Assembly (NCBI GenBank): GCA_025458665.1
Contig: JALOSG010000111.1
Span: 1 to 8,549 of the forward strand
Length of the DNA stretch: 8,549 nt
Direction: 5' to 3'
DNA from: Serpentinimonas sp.
GTDB lineage: Bacteria; Pseudomonadota; Gammaproteobacteria; Burkholderiales; Burkholderiaceae_C
Position numbers and translations under genes: made by a program
Notes under the pieces: generated by a model
Databases searched by the model: none
What the model was told of the DNA's origin: nothing
Seen by the model: only the letters and a program-made list of their open reading frames with translations
Part shown: piece by piece, positions 1 to 6,168 of the stretch
How the letters are laid out: the number at the start of each line of letters is the position of its first letter
Position numbering within the stretch: position 1 is the first letter of the stretch

Positions 1-1
1 C

Positions 2-718
2 CGCGATTTCGCCATCGAATTCACGGCCGCGGCCAGCCTGTGCATGGTGCATGTGAGCCGGCTGAGCGAGGAACTGATCATCTGGATGAGCCAGAACTTT
101 GGCTTCATCCGCATTGCCGACCGCTTCACCACGGGCAGTTCCATCATGCCGCAGAAGAAGAACCCCGATGTGCCGGAACTGGCACGCGGCAAGACTGGGC
201 GGGTGGTGGGCCACCTGATGGGGCTGATCACGCTGATGAAGGGGCAGCCGCTGGCCTACAACAAGGACAACCAGGAAGACAAGGAGCCGCTGTTCGACAC
301 GGTGGACACCCTGAAGGACACCCTGCGCATCTTCTCGGAAATGATAGGTGGACAAACCAACGCGCAAACCGGACAGAAGGAAGGTGGCCTGGGTGTGAAC
401 CGCGAGGCCATGGAACAGGCGGCGTTGCGCGGTTACGCCACCGCCACCGACCTGGCCGACTACCTGGTGAAGAAAGGCGTGCCCTTCCGCGACGCCCACG
501 AAACCGTGGCCCACGCGGTGAAAGCGGCCACTTCCCACCAAGTGGATCTGTCGGAATTGCCGCTGGCTGTGCTGCAGGGTTTTCACCCGCTCATAGACAA
601 AGACGTGTTCGATGCGCTCAGCCTGCGCGGCTCGTTGAACGCGCGCAGTACCGTGGGCGGTACCGCCCCGACGCAGGTGCTGCACCAGATTGCACGGCAC
701 CGGTCGCGCCTGGGCTGA
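2..718 (+). CDS. argH: Argininosuccinate lyase, C-terminal part (5' end outside window)
   Basis: Argininosuccinate lyase splits argininosuccinate into arginine and fumarate, the last step of arginine biosynthesis, in the cytoplasm as a homotetramer. The frame is open from base 2 and ends at TGA 716-718, giving 238 visible residues, about half of the usual 450-470. The fumarase/aspartase superfamily signature GSSIMPQKKNPD lies at visible residues 45-56; this is the mobile loop that carries the catalytic serine. It is followed by the family-typical segments AYNKDNQEDKEPLFDT and ALRGYATATDLADYLVKKG. Between the helix ending in MIGG (about residue 117) and VNREAMEQAALRGYATA there is a polar, Gly/Gln-rich stretch that looks longer than I expect for this family. 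The gene converges on the cyclase gene with a 34-base gap and no clear terminator. Identification is firm from the signature; only the N-terminal half is unseen. Confidence 0.96.
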   Translation, partial: RDFAIEFTAAASLCMVHVSRLSEELIIWMSQNFGFIRIADRFTTGSSIMPQKKNPDVPELARGKTGRVVGHLMGLITLMKGQPLAYNKDNQEDKEPLFDTVDTLKDTLRIFSEMIGGQTNAQTGQKEGGLGVNREAMEQAALRGYATATDLADYLVKKGVPFRDAHETVAHAVKAATSHQVDLSELPLAVLQGFHPLIDKDVFDALSLRGSLNARSTVGGTAPTQVLHQIARHRSRLG

Positions 719-730
719 ACGGGGCTGAAC
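712..730. repeat. Short tandem duplication across the argH stop
   Basis: GGGCTGAAC occurs at 712-720 and again at 722-730, a 10-base period that copies the argH stop codon into another frame. CTGAAC at 725-730 is also mirrored by GTTCAG at 751-756, over the stop of the convergent cyclase gene. That 6-bp stem with a 20-base loop is too weak to call a terminator. Confidence 0.5.
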
Positions 731-752
731 TCGGCTGTAGATGGCCTGAGGT

Positions 753-2081
753 TCAGACCGCCAGCTCCACCCGGTTGCGGCCCCGCCGTTTGGCATCGTA
801 AAGCGCCGAGTCGGCGCGAGAGAGCAGGCTCGAGAGACTCAATTCGCGAGGATCGAACTCGGCCACACCGAAGCTGGCGGTGTAATGCAGCGGCTGGCCG
901 TTGACCCGCAACTCGCTTTTCTCCACCGCATAACGCATGCGTTCGGCCACTTGTACCGCCTCGCCCGCGCTGATGTTGGGCAGCAACACGGCAAACTCCT
1001 CGCCGCCCAGGCGCCCAATCACATCCACCTCACGCACCTCGCGGAAGATGGTGCGCGCAAAGCTGGCCAGCACGGCGTCGCCAGAGGCATGGCCATGGGT
1101 GTCGTTCACCGTCTTGAAGTGGTCCAGGTCGATCAGGACCATGCACAGGGGCTGGCGGTAGCGCAGGGCGCGCTGTATCTCGGCTTCGGCCGTTTCGGTG
1201 AAGGCGCCACGGCTGGCCACGCCGGTGAGACTGTCGGTGCGGGCAGCGCGCTCGGCGGCATCGCGCTGGCGGCGCAGTTCCTCGGTGGCCGCCTCCACCT
1301 GCAGGCGCAGGTTCTCCTGGGTCACACCCACCTGCTCGGCCATGCGGTTGATGTTGCTGCCCAGCGCCGCCAGCACACCCGCGCGCTCGGTATCGACCCG
1401 GGTGGTGTACTGCCCCTGGGCAATCCCCGTCACGACCGAGCTGATGTGTTCGATCGGGCGGGTGACGCTGGCCGCAATCACCACCGAGACCAGACCGGCC
1501 GACAGCAGGCCCAGCGCGGTGATGGCCAGTGTCCAGACCAACAGGTCGAACTGTTGCGCCTTCAAGGTAGCCAGGCTGAGTTCGACGATGGCGAACCCGA
1601 TCACCTGGGGCAGCGTGGCCTGGCTGGCGCCGCTGGGAGGCTCGTTCAACAGATCGTTCAGGGGGAGGGGCTGAAGGCGCACTGGCACCACCACCAGCAG
1701 GCTGTCGTCGGTGGCGCGGGTAGCGCCCTGGGGCGGCAAGCTGGGCGGCAACGACGGAGGTCCGGAGAGCACGCCGGCCTGGGCGCGCAGAGTGCCGTCG
1801 CCGTCTATGAGCACGGCTCCCTTCATCTGGGCGTCCCCTGCCAGCGCCGCCTCTACCAGGCGCTGGAGTGATTCGTCGTTGCCAGCGAAGAGGGGGAACT
1901 CGGCCGCACCTGCAAGCTGCTGGGTTGATGCCCGGGCACGGTCGGTCAGTGCTTCGGTGAGTTCCCGGCTGTGGCGGTCCAGAAATCCGGCGAGCAGCAG
2001 CACGACCACCAGCAAGGCCGGTAACGCCGCAGCAGCCCACAGGCGCAGGCGTATGCCCCAATGGGTGCGCGAACCGATCAT
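753..2081 (-). CDS. Membrane diguanylate cyclase with periplasmic sensor, HAMP and GGDEF domains
   Basis: This protein is predicted to make cyclic di-GMP from two GTP at the inner membrane, gated by a periplasmic sensor. It has 442 residues: TM1 about 14-34, a periplasmic domain about 35-177, TM2 about 178-203, HAMP about 204-256, a charged helical linker to about 283, and GGDEF about 283-440. The catalytic motif is GGEEF at 359-363. R350-E-V-D353 lies five residues before it, the spacing of the RxxD product-inhibition (I) site, so feedback inhibition is likely retained. The periplasmic part contains a proline-rich SLPPSLPP repeat at 110-117 and matches no named sensor fold I can assign. The ATG at 2081 is chosen because it overlaps the stop of the upstream gene (ATGA 2081-2078), follows GGGAG by 8 bases and begins a normal membrane-protein N-terminus. 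A longer frame reaches 2228 but lies inside the upstream gene. The overlap implies translational coupling and a shared signal pathway. Confidence 0.94.
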   Translation of the reverse strand: MIGSRTHWGIRLRLWAAAALPALLVVVLLLAGFLDRHSRELTEALTDRARASTQQLAGAAEFPLFAGNDESLQRLVEAALAGDAQMKGAVLIDGDGTLRAQAGVLSGPPSLPPSLPPQGATRATDDSLLVVVPVRLQPLPLNDLLNEPPSGASQATLPQVIGFAIVELSLATLKAQQFDLLVWTLAITALGLLSAGLVSVVIAASVTRPIEHISSVVTGIAQGQYTTRVDTERAGVLAALGSNINRMAEQVGVTQENLRLQVEAATEELRRQRDAAERAARTDSLTGVASRGAFTETAEAEIQRALRYRQPLCMVLIDLDHFKTVNDTHGHASGDAVLASFARTIFREVREVDVIGRLGGEEFAVLLPNISAGEAVQVAERMRYAVEKSELRVNGQPLHYTASFGVAEFDPRELSLSSLLSRADSALYDAKRRGRNRVELAV

Positions 2082-3049
2082 CGCTCGGGCTCCCGCTGGC
2101 GCAGACTGCGCGTGAGGGTCTCTGCATCGGAAGCGGGCAAACCGAGCGAGCGGAGCACGCGTTCGTTCGTGCTCACCTCGAACGCGGTGGCAAACTGCGG
2201 CGCAGGCAAGGTGCCGGTGGCCAGCCACGTAGCGGCCATGGCTGCGGCCTGCACGGCAGACTGGCGGGGCGTGGTGTAGAGCGCCAGGCCAGCGCCAGCC
2301 CGGACGTGAGAGGCCGCGAAAGAGACCACGGGCTTGCGTTGCCGGTAGGCAGCAATCAACAGGTTTTGCAAGGAAGCGGCGCTGACCACCAGCGGGTCCG
2401 GCAGGGCCAGCAGCACGTCAGATCGCTCCAGTACATCGCTCAGGGCGGGGAACAGCGCCTCGGGGCCAGCTCCCGGCCCGAGTGTGCTGTCTGCCAGACT
2501 GAGCCTGCGCTGGGCCAGCGCACTGGCCAATGCCTCACGCAAACCCACGGAGGTGGGCCCGAGCACCACCCCCACCCGGGGTCGGTCGGGCAAAGCGAGC
2601 TCGATCAGGGCCGCATAGCGGGCCAGAGGCTGGTCGAGGAACGCAGCGCTGACCCGCATACCTGACGGTGGCGGGCTGGCATCGAAGCTGCTCTTGGGTA
2701 CCAGCGCAGCCACCACCGGCCATGCACGTCGGGCAGGTTCACTGACAGCCAGCGCCAGCAAGCCACGCAGAGCGGGCGTACCCATGGCCACGATCAGCGC
2801 GGGCACTCCGTTGCGCTCCGGGCGGAATTCGTCCCACAGAGCGACCTCCACGCCGGGAGCGGGGTTCAGTTGGGCGAGGGCAGCGCGCAGTGCCAGCGCT
2901 GCCTCCTCGAAGATACCCCCCCGCTCGGGGAGAGCCAGCCATACAGTGGGCCCGCGCGCGGCGGCAGGCGCAGGCGAGCCCAGCATCGCCACGGCTCCAA
3001 GGCAACCGAGCGCGGCACTGGTGGTCAGGTGTCGGCGCAGGCGGTCCAG
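2078..3049 (-). CDS. Orphan periplasmic ABC-type substrate-binding protein
   Basis: This resembles the ABC transporter substrate-binding family of Pfam ABC_sub_bind / COG2984. Family-like segments are RPRVGVVLGPTS (about 156-167), DVLLALPDPLVV (211-222), AYRQRKPVVSFAASHVRAGAGLALYTTP (234-261) and the C-terminal NERVLRSLGL (295-304). The N-terminus is a signal peptide (DRLRRHL, a hydrophobic stretch, cleavage near APAAA, residue 31), so it should be periplasmic. No permease or ATPase gene is adjacent, which suggests a sensory rather than a transport role, serving the cyclase it overlaps by four bases. The start is uncertain. No ATG, GTG or TTG suits the signal peptide; CTG 3049-3047 lies one base after the receptor stop and 7 bases after GGAG (3060-3057), giving 323 residues. 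The alternative is ATG at 3133 inside the receptor gene (351 residues), whose extra residues look like out-of-frame translation of receptor sequence. The ligand cannot be told from sequence. Confidence 0.82.
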   Translation of the reverse strand: MDRLRRHLTTSAALGCLGAVAMLGSPAPAAARGPTVWLALPERGGIFEEAALALRAALAQLNPAPGVEVALWDEFRPERNGVPALIVAMGTPALRGLLALAVSEPARRAWPVVAALVPKSSFDASPPPSGMRVSAAFLDQPLARYAALIELALPDRPRVGVVLGPTSVGLREALASALAQRRLSLADSTLGPGAGPEALFPALSDVLERSDVLLALPDPLVVSAASLQNLLIAAYRQRKPVVSFAASHVRAGAGLALYTTPRQSAVQAAAMAATWLATGTLPAPQFATAFEVSTNERVLRSLGLPASDAETLTRSLRQREPER

Positions 3050-3050
3050 A

Positions 3051-5096
3051 TCAGAACTCCAGGCGCAGGGTGGCAAACACCCGGCTCTTGAACAGGCGCT
3101 CGGTCCGGGAGTCGAGCTCGGCCTGATCGCCATTGAGGGCCTGCCACACCAGCGCCGCCTCGGCCCGCGAAGGACCCAGGCGAAACTGGTGGGCCAGCCG
3201 GAGGTCCAGCCGCGTGGTGGAACCCAGAGAGAAAGTCTCACGGCGCCAGGACATGCCATCCCGGGCCGTGAGCAACAGAGTCAGATCCCACTGGTGAGGC
3301 AATTTCTGGAACAGGCCCAGGGTGGTACTCTTGCCAGGCGGGACGGAATCGATGTCGCGGTCATAGAGCCAGTCCAGTTCGGTAAAGCTCTGGTTCCACC
3401 ACAACTGGGTATTGGCGCCGGGCGACCATTTCATCTGGAACTCGACCCCGGAAGTCTTGAGCCCGGGCTGGTTCACAAACACACGCTGCAGATTGAATGG
3501 CGAGCCGGGTACGGCCTGCAGGTCAATGATGTCCTCAAGGCGCTCCCGGTAAGCACGCACGTCCACAGTGAGGCGGGCTTCGCGGAAATGGCCAAAGTAG
3601 CTCACCTCCTGGGCGGTGACCTGTTCCTGCGACAACAGCAAGTTGCCCGTGAACGTGGGCACCAGGGTGCCGGCGGGCAAGGCAGTGAGCGGCGGCTGGC
3701 GCCCCGGCCCCAGCGTGTAGACGACACGCGCATCCAGGTCGAACAGTGTGGGCGCACGTTGTCCCCGAGATACACCAGCCCGCAGCGTATGGTCTGGCGC
3801 CAGTTGCCGGTTGAGCATCAGGCGGGGAGCTAGGTAACTTCCTGTACGGTTGTTGTCCCCGAAGAACAAACCCGCATTGAGCAGCCAGTCTGGCGCAAAG
3901 GCCCACTCGGCATTCCCGAACAGGCGCCATTCGCGGGCTTTCACAGCCTCTGTCGTTCCAAACATGGAAGGTGCTCGGGCGCTGTCCTGCTTGGCGCCCA
4001 CGCCCCACACCACGCGCATGTCGTCCAGGGGAGAGAACTGGTGCTGGAACTCGGTATCCAGGCGCCGCTCCACATTGCCAAAGTCGATGGTGATCCCCGG
4101 ATCGAGCGGGTATGCGAAACGGTCGACCAGCCGGTCCTCATCGAGCGACACCGACCACTTGATGGATTCGGTGGGGGAAAGCTGCCGGGACCATGCTGCA
4201 TGGGCAAACACATTGCGCCATGTGTTGTCGCGTGGCACGTTGTCGGGATTGGCCGCAAACCCCTCGCCCGACACCTGGTCGGAGAGGCCCGCCTCCAGCA
4301 GGAGATCGGTGCTGGCATCGAGCCGGATGTCGCCGCGCCAGTTGAGATTTATCAGCCGCCGGCTGTCATTGATCCCGAAGTAGCCGTCGTCCGAACGCTC
4401 GCCACCGGAAATGCGGTAGCTGGCACCGGGCTGGCCCCAGCCGTAGCGGAACTGAAAATCCTGCAGGCCGTTGCCACCCAGGGCTGTAGCCACAGAACTG
4501 CCCAGCGAGTCGCTGGTATGGCGGGTGACAATGTTGATGACACCGAACACCGCGTTGGCGCCATAGGCTGCTGAGTTGGTGCCGCGCAACACCTCCAGCC
4601 GCTCCACGTCATCGAGCAACACGGTCTGCATACCACGGTTGGTGCCGCCCTGGTACGCGGTGGAATACACCGAGCGTCCATTGATGAGCACCAGGTTGCG
4701 GGTTCCGTACTCGTCGATAGGGGCGTGATAGGCAGCGGTCGGGTTGGCGCCGTTGAAGCCCGAGACCAGGTAGCCAGGTACCAGACGGAGCAACTCGGCC
4801 AGGTCGCGAGCCCCTGTCCGCCGGATGGTGTCGCGGTCGATCACGGTGACCGCGCCGGGTGTGTCCCCGATCGACTGCGCGAGGCGACTGACCGTGAGGA
4901 CCACAGGAAGGTCCTCAAAGTAATCCGCCTCGGTCAGCGCGGGGACTTCAAAAGTCTGGGCCCGCAGCGCGCCAGACAGACTCAGCCCCAGCCCCAGCCA
5001 CAACGCCAGCGCCAGTGGTCTGACAGGCCTCCCACGCCATGGCACACCGGTCCGCTGGACGGTGCGTGCAAACAGGCGAGGCGCTGGGGCGGGCAT
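3051..5096 (-). CDS. TonB-dependent outer-membrane receptor
   Basis: This is a gated 22-strand beta-barrel type receptor for energy-dependent uptake across the outer membrane, powered by TonB-ExbB-ExbD. It has 681 residues. The N-terminus has a long basic region (to about 26), a hydrophobic stretch (about 28-42) and cleavage near ALRA-Q (46/47). A possible TonB-box region, DLPVVLTVSRL, is at 62-72. The plug domain runs about 75-192, with TPGAVTVIDRDTIRRTGARDLAELLRLVPGY, LVLINGRSVYS, DDVERLEVLRGTNSAAYGANAVFGVINIVT. The barrel follows and ends in the terminal phenylalanine (ATLRLEF) expected for BAM insertion. ATG 5096 is used because the next methionine lies inside the plug; its ribosome-binding site is weak. 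It heads the operon with the binding protein and cyclase. There is no FecA-like N-terminal signalling domain, so signalling would have to pass through the neighbours. The substrate is unknown. Confidence 0.94.
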   Translation of the reverse strand: MPAPAPRLFARTVQRTGVPWRGRPVRPLALALWLGLGLSLSGALRAQTFEVPALTEADYFEDLPVVLTVSRLAQSIGDTPGAVTVIDRDTIRRTGARDLAELLRLVPGYLVSGFNGANPTAAYHAPIDEYGTRNLVLINGRSVYSTAYQGGTNRGMQTVLLDDVERLEVLRGTNSAAYGANAVFGVINIVTRHTSDSLGSSVATALGGNGLQDFQFRYGWGQPGASYRISGGERSDDGYFGINDSRRLINLNWRGDIRLDASTDLLLEAGLSDQVSGEGFAANPDNVPRDNTWRNVFAHAAWSRQLSPTESIKWSVSLDEDRLVDRFAYPLDPGITIDFGNVERRLDTEFQHQFSPLDDMRVVWGVGAKQDSARAPSMFGTTEAVKAREWRLFGNAEWAFAPDWLLNAGLFFGDNNRTGSYLAPRLMLNRQLAPDHTLRAGVSRGQRAPTLFDLDARVVYTLGPGRQPPLTALPAGTLVPTFTGNLLLSQEQVTAQEVSYFGHFREARLTVDVRAYRERLEDIIDLQAVPGSPFNLQRVFVNQPGLKTSGVEFQMKWSPGANTQLWWNQSFTELDWLYDRDIDSVPPGKSTTLGLFQKLPHQWDLTLLLTARDGMSWRRETFSLGSTTRLDLRLAHQFRLGPSRAEAALVWQALNGDQAELDSRTERLFKSRVFATLRLEF

Positions 5097-5166
5097 GGCG
5101 ACAGCAGGAATACTTCTTGGGTTGAGAACGAAAACGGGCCGCTCAGTGCCCCTGACAGGGAAAGGG

Positions 5167-5195
5167 ATTATGGCCCGAAATGATACCTCTGTAAC
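5167..5195 (-). promoter_or_regulatory. Candidate sigma70 promoter of the receptor operon
   Basis: On the minus strand GTTACA (5195-5190) and CATAAT (5172-5167) are separated by 17 bases, matching TTGACA/TATAAT at four and five of six positions. The site is about 70 bases upstream of the receptor ATG, in the only sizeable non-coding stretch before it. Its -35 element sits directly against the terminator hairpin of the preceding cytochrome gene. It is predicted by eye only. Confidence 0.45.
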
Positions 5196-5196
5196 G

Positions 5197-5225
5197 AAAA
5201 AGCGCCCTCCGAGGAGGGCGCTTTT
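5197..5225 (-). terminator. Rho-independent terminator of the cytochrome c gene
   Basis: A perfect inverted repeat pairs 5198-5210 with 5213-5225 (GCGCCCTCC against GGAGGGCGC, flanked by A4/T4). Because the two-base centre cannot close sterically, the real loop is probably four or more bases. Read on the minus strand the stem ends in TTTTT followed by CGTTAC, a good U-tract, and it lies just downstream of the cytochrome frame. Read on the plus strand only four T follow. It should insulate the receptor operon from cytochrome transcription. Confidence 0.9.
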
Positions 5226-5239
5226 CAGGGGAAAAAATG

Positions 5240-5274
5240 TGTACCGGCCTTACTGCATGTACCGGGTGTACCGG
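5240..5274. repeat. Three TGTACCGG direct repeats in 9-base register
   Basis: TGTACCGG occurs at 5240-5247, 5258-5265 and 5267-5274, at offsets of 18 and 9 bases. On the minus strand two copies encode the R-Y pairs of the in-frame tail beyond the cytochrome stop, and the third lies after the tail's own stop. This could be local duplication within former coding sequence or a short protein- or RNA-binding array. Confidence 0.6.
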
Positions 5275-5306
5275 TTGACCTCGCGGTAAGTTGGCTCCTG
5301 GGAGCC
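5250..5306 (-). other. In-frame coding-like tail beyond the cytochrome stop codon
   Basis: Directly after the cytochrome TAA (5309-5307) the same frame stays open for 18 codons, reading GSQEPTYREVNRYTRYMQ, and ends at TAA 5252-5250. The G+C counts at codon positions 1, 2 and 3 are 10, 8 and 16 of 18, the pattern of real genes in this window. The tail ends about 25 bases before the terminator, where a gene would be expected to end. It may be a former C-terminus cut off by a nonsense mutation, a readthrough extension, or chance. Confidence 0.5.
5293..5306 (-). other. Hairpin abutting the cytochrome stop codon
   Basis: GGCTCC (5293-5298) and GGAGCC (5301-5306) form a perfect 6-base inverted repeat with a two-base centre, starting at the first base after the TAA. 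It has no T-tract, so it is unlikely to terminate transcription. It could be an mRNA stem at the stop codon or simply chance. Confidence 0.4.
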
Positions 5307-6038
5307 TTACTTGCGGAAACGCGGCTGTGGCACCACGCGGAGTTCACCCTCGATGGAGCCCAGGTAGTTGGCCATGGCGCGCAGTTCGGCCGGAGTGTAC
5401 TGCGCAGCAATGCCTGCCATGATGCCGTTGTTGCGACCAATCACGTTGTTGCCCTGCACGGTGTAGGAGCGCAGTGCCACGAACAGGTAGTCGGCGTGCT
5501 GTCCGCCGATCTTGGGGTAGCTGGGGTCCAGCGGCTTGCTGAAGTTGGCGCCATGGCAGGAGGCACAGGCACCGCGGTCCAGCAGCGCAGCCACGGCCGG
5601 CGGGGCCGGCCGGGACGGGGTCTCGGCCACCGAAATGTTGCCCGCCTGCTGGGCATAAAAAGCAGCGAGGTCGGCCATATCCTGCTCGGTGAGGGACCCA
5701 GCGATACCGCGCATGGACGGATGGCGGCGGTCCCCTTTCTGGTAGGCCACGAGCGCATTGACCAGGTATTGCTGGCTCTGGCCAGAAATCATGGGCACCC
5801 GGTGAATTTCCGGGAAGCTGTTCTGGTAGCCCGGAATGCCGTGGCACCCGATACACATGGCCGCCTTGCCTTCACCGGCCTGCACGTTGCCCGTGACCTG
5901 TGCCTGGGCTGTGGTGGACAGCGAAACACCAGCCACCCACAGCGCGGCCGAGACGGCGGAAACAGCAGACACACGGACTGCGGCGCGAGCGGCACGGGCG
6001 CTGGCGGACTTGAACAGGCGGGACAACATTGGATTCAT
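5307..6038 (-). CDS. Secreted dihaem cytochrome c, cytochrome c4-like
   Basis: This is a periplasmic electron carrier with two covalently bound c-type haems, of the kind that donates electrons to terminal oxidases or accepts them from the bc1 complex. It has 243 residues. A long basic signal peptide ends near STTAQA-Q (46/47). Haem-binding CxxCH motifs are at 62-66 (CIGCH) and 158-162 (CASCH). The likely distal methionine ligands are M109 (HPSMRGIAGSLT) and M207 (NNGIMAGIAAQYT). The two halves are related in pattern, as in cytochrome c4. An Ala/Pro-rich linker lies at about 138-150. ATG 6038 is used; ATG 6029 is equally possible and neither has a clear ribosome-binding site. The gene appears monocistronic, with its own terminator, and diverges from the MoxR gene. 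The frame continues with coding character after the TAA stop, so the original C-terminus may have been longer. The redox partner is not indicated by the neighbours. Confidence 0.93.
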   Translation of the reverse strand: MNPMLSRLFKSASARAARAAVRVSAVSAVSAALWVAGVSLSTTAQAQVTGNVQAGEGKAAMCIGCHGIPGYQNSFPEIHRVPMISGQSQQYLVNALVAYQKGDRRHPSMRGIAGSLTEQDMADLAAFYAQQAGNISVAETPSRPAPPAVAALLDRGACASCHGANFSKPLDPSYPKIGGQHADYLFVALRSYTVQGNNVIGRNNGIMAGIAAQYTPAELRAMANYLGSIEGELRVVPQPRFRK

Positions 6039-6069
6039 TTTGCAAGCACAATGGAAAAGTCGACCAAAA

Positions 6070-6084
6070 AATCAACGGTTGATT
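6070..6084. promoter_or_regulatory. Palindrome at the cytochrome -10 box, candidate operator
   Basis: AATCAACGGTTGATT is a perfect 15-base inverted repeat (7+1+7) in the AT-rich 6039-6168 region between the divergent cytochrome and MoxR genes. Its edge overlaps the candidate minus-strand -10 box, and the expected cytochrome start point (about 6075) falls inside it. Such placement suits a repressor. The half-sites resemble those of FNR/CRP-type sites but face the wrong way, so no regulator is named. Confidence 0.5.
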
Positions 6085-6087
6085 ATA
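6082..6087 (-). promoter_or_regulatory. Candidate -10 box of the cytochrome c promoter
   Basis: The minus strand reads TATAAT at 6087-6082, a perfect -10 consensus about 45 bases upstream of the cytochrome ATG. I find no good -35 element at 16-18 bases, so an activator may be needed. On the plus strand TATATA (6084-6089) with TCGACC (6060-6065) and an 18-base spacer could serve the MoxR gene, but it is a poor match. Confidence 0.45.
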
Positions 6088-6168
6088 TAGAGGCACCTCG
6101 AAGCCCCTGCAGAGAAAGTTCCCCCTGCATACCCACCCGTATTTACCCTGACCCAACCGCACCACACC

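Noticed and set aside
885..1871. Long plus-strand open frame (328 codons) opposite the diguanylate cyclase
   Set aside because: It is antisense to a clearly conserved GGDEF protein. Its translation is rich in His, Gln, Gly and Arg without any recognisable domain, as expected of a shadow frame in GC-rich DNA.
2082..2228. 49-residue N-terminal extension of the diguanylate cyclase
   Set aside because: It lies inside the binding-protein gene, looks like an Arg/Ala-rich shadow, and the ATGA-overlapping start at 2081 has a suitable GGGAG site and leads directly into the first membrane helix.
2694..3833. 379-codon plus-strand open frame opposite the receptor and binding protein
   Set aside because: It is antisense to two conserved proteins and has no recognisable domain.
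5150..5160. CCCTG-A-CAGGG palindrome between the receptor promoter and its ATG
   Set aside because: It is only five bases per arm in GC-rich DNA and without other support; too likely by chance to list as an operator.
6070..6084. FNR/Anr-type box near the cytochrome promoter
   Set aside because: FNR sites read TTGAT-N4-ATCAA. Here the halves are inverted (ATCAAC-G-GTTGAT) and the spacing is one base, so the match fails.
6104..6129. Direct repeat CCCCTGCA at 6104-6111 and 6122-6129 upstream of the MoxR gene
   Set aside because: Two 8-base copies 18 bases apart in C-rich leader DNA are weak evidence, and no promoter element lines up with them.
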